Source: Anaspis maculata (lineage: Eukaryota > Arthropoda > Insecta > Coleoptera > Scraptiidae). From it: a DNA stretch of 64,000 nt. How positions within the stretch are numbered: the first letter of the stretch is position 1; every line of letters starts with the position of its first letter. The DNA is taken from assembly GCA_949128115.1 (NCBI GenBank), contig OX421963.1, positions 87,925,602-87,989,601 of the forward strand, in the 5' to 3' direction. Under the pieces are notes generated by a model, which saw only the letters and a program-made list of their open reading frames with translations, was not told where the DNA came from and searched no databases. Of the stretch, positions 51,540 through 62,160 are shown piece after piece. The position numbers and the translations under genes were made by a program.

Positions 51540-52886
51540 GGTTGAGACAGTTTTATATTGAATAAATAAAATAAATAGAACTTTTTCATAAAAAAAAAAT
51601 GAAATGTGATTCTTTCACTCAAGTTGAATACCACCCGTTTGTTCCACTGTCCAAGATGATTCTAAATTTGTCGACTACCCAAACTATTCAAGTTTGTCCA
51701 TTTGTCAACAAAGCCTAAAATTTCACAAAGCAGACGCATGGCACGTATTTGTAGAAAACTGGATCATAATTCTAATGTACTTCAGCAACCCTGTGAAAGG
51801 CAGTTGTGCTACGAGCAAAGTGCCGCACAATGTCGAATTCGATGGCAATTGTAGCACTTGATTTGGAAGACTTTTATATGTCGATAAAATTTCGAAACAA
51901 GCTACCCTGTTCAATTCTCTCTCGCAAAAGTGGACAAATAAATTGAACTGCCACAATTGCAGGCAATTTTGAGCACAACTTGAAATATTCGCGTTTGAGT
52001 ATGGTCATGAATTGAACAGTATACACACCTCGACGGGATGAGTGTATGGTTACTGTATTTGCGTGATTTCTGTATGTAGTAAACATTTTTTTACTATTTC
52101 TATTTCTGAACGATTGCGCCGTTTCACAATAGCTGCTTTCTGCTGCTCATGTCTCGACATGCCCTAAGGACCCGCAACCGTCCTCCATCAATAAAAATCA
52201 TCATAAAGATCATTCCCGACGCGTTATCCCGGTGTTATTAAACGGTTTATTGTCGTGGAGAACTGGAGGTTTTTATTGTGAGTGTGAGGCCCATGCCGGC
52301 AACACACAGCTCAGCACATCCAAGTTTCTCGGTCCCAAACTCAATATTAGGGTTCGCACGGCGCTATTATAGAAAGGTCTTGCCATTAGGGGAGGGACAG
52401 GGTAAATATAAACCCCGCACAACCCCCTCCTGCCGCCGCCGCCACAGCCGCCTAACTAACACCTGACTAACAATGCACACACACATAGTACATGTACACA
52501 TATACATTCCGACTTAATGCGTTTAATTAAAATTTCCCTCTAGGCCCGGGATATTGCGTAATTACACAGAGCGAGAGCCGTAAGCCTGGAAACGATCAGG
52601 ATGATGTCTTTGTTTGGGAATTGTTATTATAGGTGTTGCAATTTATACATATGAGGGGAGGGATCGAGAGCGCGAGCGCGGATAATTCGCAGGAGCTTTC
52701 GAGATAAATGCATCGGGCTTAAAATTGGAACGCTGTGTGTGTACGGTGTGTTCAAACGAATATTAATGATGCGTGCAGGTTAAGCTTGGGAATTAGATTC
52801 GTATACGGCAGTTTGTTTATTATGGCGGTATATTTGGAAGCTCCGAGCTATTTATCTAGAAAATCGTAATAGATAATTTATGGCGA
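51540..52886. other. Intron block, no gene seen
   Basis: The left part holds relics of the short repeat described at 48721. From about 52100 the DNA looks single-copy, with homeodomain-like TTTATTGT and TAATTA words and a CACACACACATA run near 52475. No exon was identified. Confidence 0.4.
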
Positions 52887-53070
52887 GCAGAGCCTCGAAG
52901 GCACCGATCGTATCCAAAAGGAAATTGCTACTTTGCTGATCATGATTAGCAGCTTCTTCCATCGTAATCTCGAACGTAATTTATTGTAACTTTAAATAAT
53001 ACTTCATTGGGAAGAAGCAGAGGCCGTTCATTCCATATTAGAGGGGTGAAGGGAGTACTTATATTAAATT
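52887..53070 (+). repeat. Direct duplication, first copy
   Basis: GAACGTAATTTATTGTAACT, TATTAGAGGGGTGAAG and GAGTAC(T/A) occur here and again at 53485-53665 in the same order, about 600 bp apart, with moderate divergence. Confidence 0.7.
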
Positions 53071-53154
53071 TTGTAACGGGCCATTCATTAAGTGGAATTT
53101 TCCGCGCGGCATCAGTGGGGAACAGCATTACGTTCGACCATTCTCCGAGAGATG

Positions 53155-53295
53155 TCAGGTCAGGTCAGGTAAGTCAAGTCAGTCAGGTCGGTCAGGCCAG
53201 GTCAGGTCGGTCAGGTCAGGTCGGTCAGGTTAAGTCGGTCAGGTCAGGTCGGTCAGGTCAAGTCGGTCAGGTCAGGTCGGATCGGTCAGGTAAGA
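53155..53295 (+). repeat. GGTCA-type microsatellite array
   Basis: About 140 bp of GTCAGGTCAGGTCGGTCAGG-type repeats, with 5-bp and 10/15-bp variants and GGTAAGTCAAGTCAG edges. It lies between the two copies of the 52887/53485 duplication. Confidence 0.85.
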
Positions 53296-53484
53296 TATGT
53301 CAGGCCACGAGAATAAGCTTCTCGCAACTATTGGCAAAATTCAGTCATTATTTCTTTGTAGAATTTGCCAACCGTCTAAAGGTAGAAGTTATAGTTTTAT
53401 GCAAGTCTGGTCTGATGAGGTTGGTGTACCCGTCAAAAGTCAAAAATGCTCCCCAATAAGTCAACCAAATCATGAGCATTATTG

Positions 53485-53665
53485 CGAATGAAGCTTCGAA
53501 GAATCGATCGAATCCAAAAAAATTGCTACTTTGTAAATAATGATTACACCAGCTTCCTTCAACGTAATTTCGAACGTAATTTATTGTAACTTTAAGTATA
53601 CTCTGCTTGGATAAAAAACGGAGTCGTTAATTTTATATTAGAGGGGTGAAGAGAGTACATGAAAT
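53485..53665 (+). repeat. Direct duplication, second copy
   Basis: Repeats 52887-53070: CGAACGTAATTTATTGTAAC, GGAGTCGTTAATTTTATATT and AGAGGGGTGAAGAGAGTAC. The similarity to the first copy is clear but imperfect. Confidence 0.7.
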
Positions 53666-55685
53666 TTTCAAGGTGCAATTTCCAGAACTCTGGGGCGAAT
53701 TATGACACGGCGAAGTCTGTAAATCAGCCGGTTTTACAGCATTTTTATCGACTTTCCACCGCGGCCCAATTAAAACATCACCCGGTACAACCACCGCTCG
53801 AACACACAGACACAAAGTCTTGCACGCTTCGTTTATTAGCTGTAAATTTCAGGAGAGTTACCGAAGATTTATGTGCCATGCCTTTCCCGATTGCTTTATT
53901 AATTACCGGAGACAGGTAATAAGCGACCGCGCTGTTAATTATTGTGTCAAATCTCCGGGCTCAAGAAAAACCGTACTGAAATCGCAGTTTTATGGGAACA
54001 TACGGGGGATGACGCAACGATCATTACCGAGTGCATGTATCCGGAAATTATTTATGGCTTTGGCATTAGGACTGGTGTATTAGATAAAATGGCCCTCATC
54101 CCCTGGGATAATATTAGTGCCGGCGCAGTATCGAGCAAATAAAGATTACACATCGAGGGGTGCGGTGCCACCCCTAAGCTCGGGGGGTATTAGCGCTATT
54201 AGACATATCTGGTCCAACAGTCACGCCAATTACTGCCAGTGTGTCCCTTTGCCATGTATCCAGATCCTCCAGATTAAGTCGGTGGATTCGGGAATGATCC
54301 CGCATTGAAAGAAAACGCAAGTACGCACACAGACAAGTGAATAAATTAATACTAATAGACCGGATTGTTGTGGTTGCATTTAGCCCGCCTATCAATCCCC
54401 GAAAGATAAGCCCTGATTGAAAGCTTGTACAGTTTTCTCATCGTAACGTACATCTACCAACAAAAACTTAATAACGTAATAAATAAACGGCGGTACGACG
54501 TTTCGTTTATTAACTTATTAATAGCTTGCATTAAAAATAATGCAAGCTGTCGTCGTAAATATTAATTTAATGTCGAGTTTCTTTTGGGAGTTTTTCTGCC
54601 CGGCGCGGGAATATCGGATTCGAGCACACCATCAGCATTTGTGCAGAGGGACCCCGGTAATGTGAAACATCTGATTATACGAGAATGGATGTTCCCAGCG
54701 CGATGCCTCATACACACATACAGCGGCAGCTTGCTGGGTAATATACGAAAGTGCATGGGTGTAGATTCGCTGGCGAGATAACAAATGGCGAAATGATAAG
54801 TTGTGCTGCTGAAAACCCTCTGAAATGCAAAAAGAGAACACGCCCGGCCGGTGCTCGAGCACTCGTGCGAACGGAGCATACTTGCCTAACTGTATTTTGT
54901 GCCAATGAGAAATTGCCGTCAAAACTCGACGTGATATTCATAATTTCAATTTTTCTTGATCCGTCGTAGCCCAAAGACTTGACTGCGGCGATAGAATTCG
55001 TTCACCTATTTGCCGACAGAGCGTGAAAATCGGTGCTATGTATTCTAGGGATATTATTTGGTCGACGGTTAGTTTGGTACGTTGAATTAACGCGAACTCA
55101 CGCTAGAGTATGACAAACCCCCTCCATGTGAGAACCGTTCAAAAAGTAGCGGGAAAATAACTTGGGTTGGCCCCTGCTGCCATCTACTTGACACCTTGAC
55201 AACTGAAGAGAAAACACCCCATTCCCGCGACACTGTACTCTTTATAGTACGGAATTCACACGCCAGCTTTCTTATGGAAACCTCGACTTTTGTCTCCAAC
55301 TCTTTTTACCAATCTTTCTGCTCTTGTTCAGGAAGAAATGCTTGGTTCTCCACTTTTCGGAAGATTCAGACAAGGTATTCGGCTATAGCACAGTAAATAC
55401 TTTTGCGTGAACTATTTTGATGCGAACTATTTTGGGGTCAGCGATTCGCCCAACCACACTATAAATGGTTTTTGTTATTTTTCATGAATGCTTGATCTAA
55501 TTTTTAACGTATTAGACATTTTGATGCAAACGACATGAAAAAAGGGCTTGTCAAACTAATGTCAAAAAAATAAACACCACAATCTTTTCTTCTAATTCCA
55601 ACTTCCCATCCGAAGGGACGTTTCGGACAAAAATTCACATTAGTTCCTGGATACTAGTCGGGAAAGTTTTGGGGTGACACAACCG
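53666..55685. other. Intron block, mostly single-copy, no gene seen
   Basis: Moderate GC, few repeats up to about 55.0 kb. Many overlapping short open stretches exist on both strands at 53.8-55.0 kb, but none shows a recognised domain, a start context or splice-flanked structure. Conserved noncoding function is possible but unproven. Confidence 0.4.
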
Positions 55686-55945
55686 ATTTTTGGTAGTAGA
55701 ATCGGCTGGCAAATATTCATGCCTGATTATGAGACACCCTGTATAATGAAAATGCATTGTTTTGTTACCTTCAGTGTCCACGCATCTGTAAGTTTTTTGC
55801 CGCTAGTTCATGGGAACTGTATTATTTTGGGTAGTAGAATCGGCTGGCTAAGTAGTATAAATGCCTGATTATGAGACACCCTGTATAACAAAAATACATT
55901 GTTATCTTGGGTGTACACGCATCTGTAAATTTTTTGCCGCTAGTT
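55686..55945 (+). repeat. Tandem duplication of about 135 bp
   Basis: Two copies carry GTAGTAGAATCGGCTGGC, ATGCCTGATTATGAGACACC, CTGTATAA and CACGCATCTGTAA..TTTTTTGCCGCTAGTT. They start near 55694 and 55830. The CACCCTGTATAA motif belongs to the CAGGGTG family of ends. Confidence 0.8.
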
Positions 55946-57338
55946 GTCACTTTGCTTTCAATGATCAATCACAGCCTGCCTTCTTTATGTCACTTGGTCC
56001 TTCAGAATAATTGTTACTGTAGGATTTTCAGACAGAAGAGTAGGTAGGTTTTGAAATGTCGATAACTTCTTCATTTTTCAACATCTTTGAATAATTTTTT
56101 TTTAATATCAAAGAAGAAGCATGGGAAATTTGTTACGATACGTGTGGAAAATCATATTTATCAAACGCTGCCGGCATCCCTCTACACAAAAACGCCTTTT
56201 TCCTGGCCGTTACGACCCGAGACGGCCGCTCACCCTGGCTTTGACTAGGAATTTCCGCGTTTGGTACAGGACTCTACTCAGATGCTCTTTCCTGCTCGTA
56301 GATCACTTTTTTCCGAAAAAGTCCAACTGATATCGAAAGTAGATTGCATTGGGCGTCGTGTAGGTCTGTTTTCAAATGCGACACGGTTCCAATTTTCCGG
56401 CGGTGATTTTTTCAAAATGAAGCTTCATCTTCCGTGAACCAGAAAATCTGCAGTGCAAACTTCGACCTGCGGTGAGCTCTACGAAATATTCGTTGTAGGT
56501 GCAGACTTGCTGCAAGCCATATTTGAAGAAAGAATTGAGCTTATTTTTGAGAGGAAAATTTTCGAAATCGGATCAACGGAATTTCGAGTTTCCATCCCTG
56601 GAAAAACTGCAAATTTCCAACTTTTTATCCCGTGATCAGATTTCCAAACAAGACGTAACTAGTTTTTCAACATTTCCCGACAAGTTCCTTCAACATTTCC
56701 CGACAAGTTCTTTGAAAACTGCGAATTTCCCAAGAGTTTTCCACTTAAAAAGGCGAAACCGGCCTGGCTTATCGAGACCGGACTCAAATGATAAACCTTG
56801 GATGGAGCTTGGATTGACGACTTTTACAATATTATTTGGAAAAAGCTTCAAGATCTTGATTTTCCGGGAAAAATCTTAAATTTTAAAACTTCCGACCCGA
56901 AGAGACGTTTTTGTATAAATATTGTTATATGTTCCTTGTTACTCATCGGAAAAGTTTTGGAGCGACAAAACCTATTTTATTTTTTGAGAATCAAAACTCG
57001 GTGATAATTAGCCATGAGCCAATGGGCAACCAAGAAAAAAGTCACAAAAAAGGTGCAAAAATTGAAGTAAATAGATCAATAGACCGTCAGTCGCGAGAAA
57101 CTGAATTGAAAATAATCCCAATAGAGAAACTGCATCGACCCTGTCATTGATTTGACGTTTTTCTTTGATTTTGAGTAGTTCGTTAGCTTTTCCTTGAACT
57201 TTTAGCGCGTACCTATAATCGTTCTGCAGTTTCGAATCGAGGCATTTTTTCGTTTCCAGTTTCCTTAGAATTCTGAATCTGAGGTGATCTTCCATGACCA
57301 CTATTTGTGTGTTGTGACACTATCCATACTGCGTACAT
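55946..57338. other. Intron sequence, no gene seen
   Basis: Contains at about 56885-56985 a diverged direct copy of 55605-55690 (CCGAAG(A/G)GACGTTT, GGAAAAGTTTTGG-like). Short plus-strand open frames at 56453-57150 lack recognisable domains. Confidence 0.35.
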
Positions 57339-59851
57339 GACAACTTGACGCCGGGACAACTTGACGCCGGGACAACTTGACGCCGGGACAACTTGACGCC
57401 GGACAACTTGACGCCAGGAATTTTAAAGTAGCCGATAGCTAACTTGGCGTCGGGACAACTTAACACCAGTTGGAGCTATAGGACCCCGAGTAGGTATTAC
57501 ACGAAGGCACAAGAGTGCTTATACTAAATGTAAATTAAAAAAATGCAAGAGAGCTCAGCAGGGGTTCAAACACCATTAATTATTGAAGACACAATGGGGT
57601 CCAGTGGGGCTATGAACAACACATGAAAGCAAAACAGAGCTTTTTTTGCCATATTATGAGGACACAAGTAGACCAAGTAGGGCTTCGAATACCAGACGAA
57701 AACACGAGAGTGTGCTTTCGATTGGACACGGAAAATTGCAAGGGGGCTCATCAGGACTTCAAAAGACATTGAAGGCACAAGGGGGCTCAATAGTGCTTTG
57801 GATTACACAAGAAGGCAAAAGGGGCTCACGGGAATTCAAAACACGTGAAAAAACATAGGGAGAACGGTACTTGAGGTTGAGGACACACGGGGGCGCCAAA
57901 TGTTACACCTCGTGTTACACGAAGGCACAAAGGTGTTTACTAAAGCTTCGAAAGCGACGGAAAAATGTAAGGGGACTCAGCAGGGCTTCAATCGACATTG
58001 AAGAAACAAGGGGGCCAGTAGGGCTTTAAGAATCAAAGAAGGCACAAGGAGGCTTACTGGAATTCTGGAAGGGCGAAAAATCATAAGGGGCTTGAAACAA
58101 GAGTGTCCAATTGGGCTCTGAACAAGGGTGCTCACAACGCCATATAGAGGCATAAAGGGTAGATACTTACTATACGATTCCGAAAGCAACATGAACACTC
58201 AAGGGGGCTCATCAGGGCTCAAGAATTTCGAGTTAACACAGCAAGACAAAAAGGGAGCTGCTTGAGCTCCAAAACATAGAAAGACATAAGCGGGCTCCTC
58301 AGAACTCCGAACACCTCAAGTAAATACAAGAGGGTTCATCGGGGATTAACAAAGAAGAACTCAAGAACTACAAAATCTGAGAAGATAGATTGTGTCTCGA
58401 TAGAGTTCCAAAAGCAACATGAAGACACAATAAGGCAGCTCGTCAAGGCTTACCGCGAAATTGTCCACGCGTTAGGTTGTCCTGGCGTCAAGTAGTCCTG
58501 CATCAGGATGGCGGGTGTCAAGCTGTCCTTTTTCGACTAACTTGACGCCAGAAGAGCCGCCTTTTGTGAGAACAGAGTAAGAAAACATTAGGAAAAAATG
58601 ACAAAACGGGACTCATCGGGAGTCGAAACGACACATAAAGACACAAGGGGGTCCACTGGGGATCCGAATCATGCAGCAGAACACAATGAGGGCCTCTACA
58701 TCTTCAAAAACACAAGAAGACATGAGCGGGCTCGCTTATTAGACTTCCGAAAACCTCAAAAAAACATCAAAGGGTTCATTAGGGGCTCGAAACGACACAA
58801 AAGAACACAATGGGGGACAGTAAAGCTCCAAAGTTTAAAAAATACAAAAAGGTTCGATAGTGTTCCGAAACTGTCAAGAAAATACAAAGAGGTCATCGGG
58901 GCACAATACGGTACCTAAAGACAGAAGGGGGGCTCCGATTGACATAGCAAGACATAATGGATCGCTAGAACTCCAAAACATGAGTAGAGTGAGCATGAGG
59001 GGGCTCGCGTTTTCCAAAAATCACAGAAAACATGAGAGGGCTCATCGTCAAAATGACACATAAAGACACAAAATGGCCTATTGAAGCTCCGAATGACAAA
59101 GCAAGGCATGATGGGGGCCCCCGAGAGGGCGCCATATAGAACTAGAAACATAAGAAGATACCAAGGAGGTTCATCAGGGCCTCACAGAACACCACATGGA
59201 GACACGAGGGGGATTATTAGGTTCCAAAACGACAAATACAGACAAAGGGAGTCCGTTGGGTCTCCGATAAACGTAGCAAGACACAACGAGGGCCGCTAGG
59301 ATTCCACGACATGAGAAGACAAAATGGAGCTTATTGCGGGGCTGGAAGCGTCACCATAGACACATGGCCTAAATTGACCCAGCGAGGAAGAACGGGGGCC
59401 GGCAGGGTTCCAAATCCAAAGCACAAGAAGATACAAGGGGGCTCGATAGAATTTAGAGCTTCACATGGAAACGCAAGAAGGTCATCGAGGGGATTATCAG
59501 GGTTTTCAAAAACACTATGGAAAAACAAAGTGGCTCCAGTAAAGTTTCGAAAACAACACGAAGACGCAAGTAGGGGGCTCATCAGGGCTTGAAATGACAC
59601 ATAAAGTCGCATGGGGACTGTGACTTCGAGTTATACAAACTGAGGCTATTGGGACTCAAAAACATAAGACACAAGTAGACATAAGGGGCTTGCCAGTTCC
59701 GAAAAACCACAGGAGGACACAAGGGGGCTAGTTGGGAGACAAAAAGACACAAACTGGCCAACTAGAGTCTCAAAATTATAATAACTCCTAGCGTCAAGTT
59801 GTTCTGGCGTCAAGTTGTCCCGCGTCAAGTTGTCCTGGCGTCAAGTTGTCC
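57339..59851. mobile_element. Foldback-like element bounded by inverted 16-mer arrays
   Basis: The left end has five tandem copies of GACAACTTGACGCCGG (57339 to about 57418) plus a decayed sixth near 57453. The right end has four copies of the inverse, GGCGTCAAGTTGTCC, ending at 59851. A third, mixed cluster lies inside (58470-58560, both orientations). The 2.3-kb interior is a degenerate repeat of phrases such as ACACAAGGGGGCTCATCAGG and GGCTTCGAAACGACACAAAG with no intact gene. Inverted terminal arrays of short tandem repeats are the hallmark of Drosophila Foldback elements; homology to FB is not claimed. Confidence 0.72.
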
Positions 59852-61980
59852 TGCTTCGATACATACCTACTCCTGAATAACTTCTGCACAAAACTTTATA
59901 GGGATCTTCTAATCATAGATTCAAACTACAACAGCAACTAAAGCAAGGGAGGAGAAGTGAAGAATTTATACTACGTGAATTCTAAAGAAATCTCTCTGGT
60001 GCATCGTCCTAATTACAGCAAGGATGTGCTGCGCGCCTGCCTTTGGAACAACAATCCATTTGTGGTGCAGCGAACCGCCCTGGAGCTGAGAGATGCAAAT
60101 TAAAAACCGCGCTCGCGAGCTCGCGATTCTAGCCTTGCGACTAAAATGAGAGGGCGAGGGCAAACAATACAAGCATAAATTCAAATTTTGATGCCGCATT
60201 GAATTACTTCATAGCTTCGCCGTGGCTTGCACCTTTCGCTCCTCCTCCTCCTCTTCATCCCAGTGAATTGCTTCCCATCTCGCAAAAGACATTTGATTTC
60301 ATAGCATGTCTGCGGATATACCCATACACAAAGTGACTCTCTCTTCGTTGTGTATGCTGGAAAGCCCTAAAGTCCGGCTGTAAAATTTTAGTACGCCCTC
60401 AGAATTTGGTGTGCGTCGTTCGTTGCACATTGCTGAAATAGCTGGAATTTTTTACGGCCCGCTCCCATCTTTGATTACTGTTTGATCCCGTCATTAAGGT
60501 ATGCATCTTTCAACGTGGGGCTTGGGGCAGCTCCCCTTATGCCATCCCCCAATTAAGAATGAATGTGAAAGCGTAGTACCTAGGTAGCTGCGTTTTGTTC
60601 TTGTTCTGTGATGGCAATATAATGCTCAAGCTGAATACGCCGACTTGTAAGGGGCCAAAGCCTGGATTAAACCTTTGTTTTGGGTTGCATTTACCGATTG
60701 CCAATTTAGTGCCAATTAACCGTCCCTTGGCCAAAGCTGGCCATAACGATCTCGTGTAGCTTCGCTCGCGATAAAAAACTTCTCTTCCAATTTCTGGGCA
60801 AACATAAATCTCTTCTCCCAAGTTCATCGAAACATTTTACGTCGATATTTTGATAAACTTCGCCCGCCAGCGCCGGGCGAAGTCTGCGAGCTAAAGCGAT
60901 TAATTGTTTCGGTGATACTCGGCCGCACACGCAACAATAAATAAAAGAGCGAAACTTGATTAAGTGCTTTTTTCCCTTTGATAATGAAAGGGAGACATAA
61001 AAAAACCCTTGCAGCGAACAAAGCAAAAACTTAATCTCTCCCGTATTAGTCTCTTTTTGCCCCGGCAATACTCCTCCCGGCGCGCACAAGCCCCTTTTGT
61101 TCCTCCCATCAGATTTATCGCTTGCTTTTGTGTATCGCGAACGACGTCGATATCACTTTCCTCGCGAAAATTGGCATTTCTTTTTCTTTTCTTGTCTCTG
61201 ATGCTTTTTGTTTGTTACATTTATATACCTGTACTCACCCCGAATCGGCCCAGAACTCCGGTATCACAATACGCTAACGAGTTTCGCTTTTGCGAGCAGA
61301 AGGAACAAATTGATTCCATCAAGCGAAATCCGATCCAATTTCACAAAATGCAGATAATCGCCTCCCGTTGTCATTATATCGCACTCGGAACTGCGGGTTT
61401 TATCGAAATTTGCGCGTGTAACTTCTGCTGAATACGCACATAGCCAGGCGGCAGAGGGCTGGCGGTGGCAATACTCCATAATATACTCAGATACCAGACC
61501 ACACAGACATAAGCATAATCGTGACTGTGGCCATAAAATGGAAATTCGAAATGTTCAGGGATCGTGACTTTATTGGGCCATAAACAATATGCATATTAGG
61601 GGTGGTGGAAAAAGCGCCAGAGGAAGAACGCACAGCACACCAGGCAGCGCAGCCGGAGCAGTTTGGAGCGCCACCATTAACGTCACAAACGAAAAACGGT
61701 GCCGTCTAGTGATGGTTCAATTCCGGACACCTGTCCTGCCATGCGACCGCAATTAGCCAGGCGGAAGGTTTTATGGGGATATGGGTTTTATGTGGTGGAT
61801 GGGGATGGGAGCATATTATCCTGCGGGCACCAGATATTGAATCGGAAAAAGGAAGGCGGCAATTTCCATGATGCGAAAAGTTATGCACCATCCGCCGTGT
61901 CGTTTGCAATTCACCAAAGGCGCAAGGAGTGGAATCGATATGACCTGGGACCGGCGATAGTCTCCATGCGTTTCTTGTGG
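59852..61980. other. Intron block, mostly single-copy, no gene seen
   Basis: Contains moderately GC-rich DNA with long overlapping open stretches (for example plus 61009-61431) that have no domain signature. I searched the minus strand here for an Ig1 exon (Cys, Trp-x-K-D-G, DxGxYxC) and found none. Confidence 0.4.
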
Positions 61981-61984
61981 GTCT

Positions 61985-62160
61985 ACACCCCGACGGCGAT
62001 TGCCTTTAAACGCTTTCTGACGCTCTACACCCTAAATGTGTTCGTTTATGAACTTCTCAAATTTTAGAACTGAATTGCCTTCGGCAGGTGCCTTTATGCT
62101 ATTCTGAAGTCCATCCCCTGGATCGTCTTCGGCGATTGCCTTCATCCTTCTCCTAAAACC
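61985..62160 (-). repeat. Diverged relic of the GAATCGCC satellite
   Basis: CGGCGATTGCCTTTAAACGC, TTTCTGACGCTCTACACCCT, GAATTGCCTTCGGCAGG and TCGTCTTCGGCGATTGCC match the monomer style of the reversed array at 37.1-38.6 kb, about 23 kb away. Confidence 0.6.

Noticed and set aside
57339..57420. CRISPR-like appearance of the GACAACTTGACGCCGG repeats
   Set aside because: There are no spacers between units, the copies are contiguous, and the genome is eukaryotic.
61009..61431. Plus-strand frame with a hydrophobic segment
   Set aside because: One hydrophobic stretch but no signal-peptide context, homology or splice evidence; it probably reflects a pyrimidine-rich strand.
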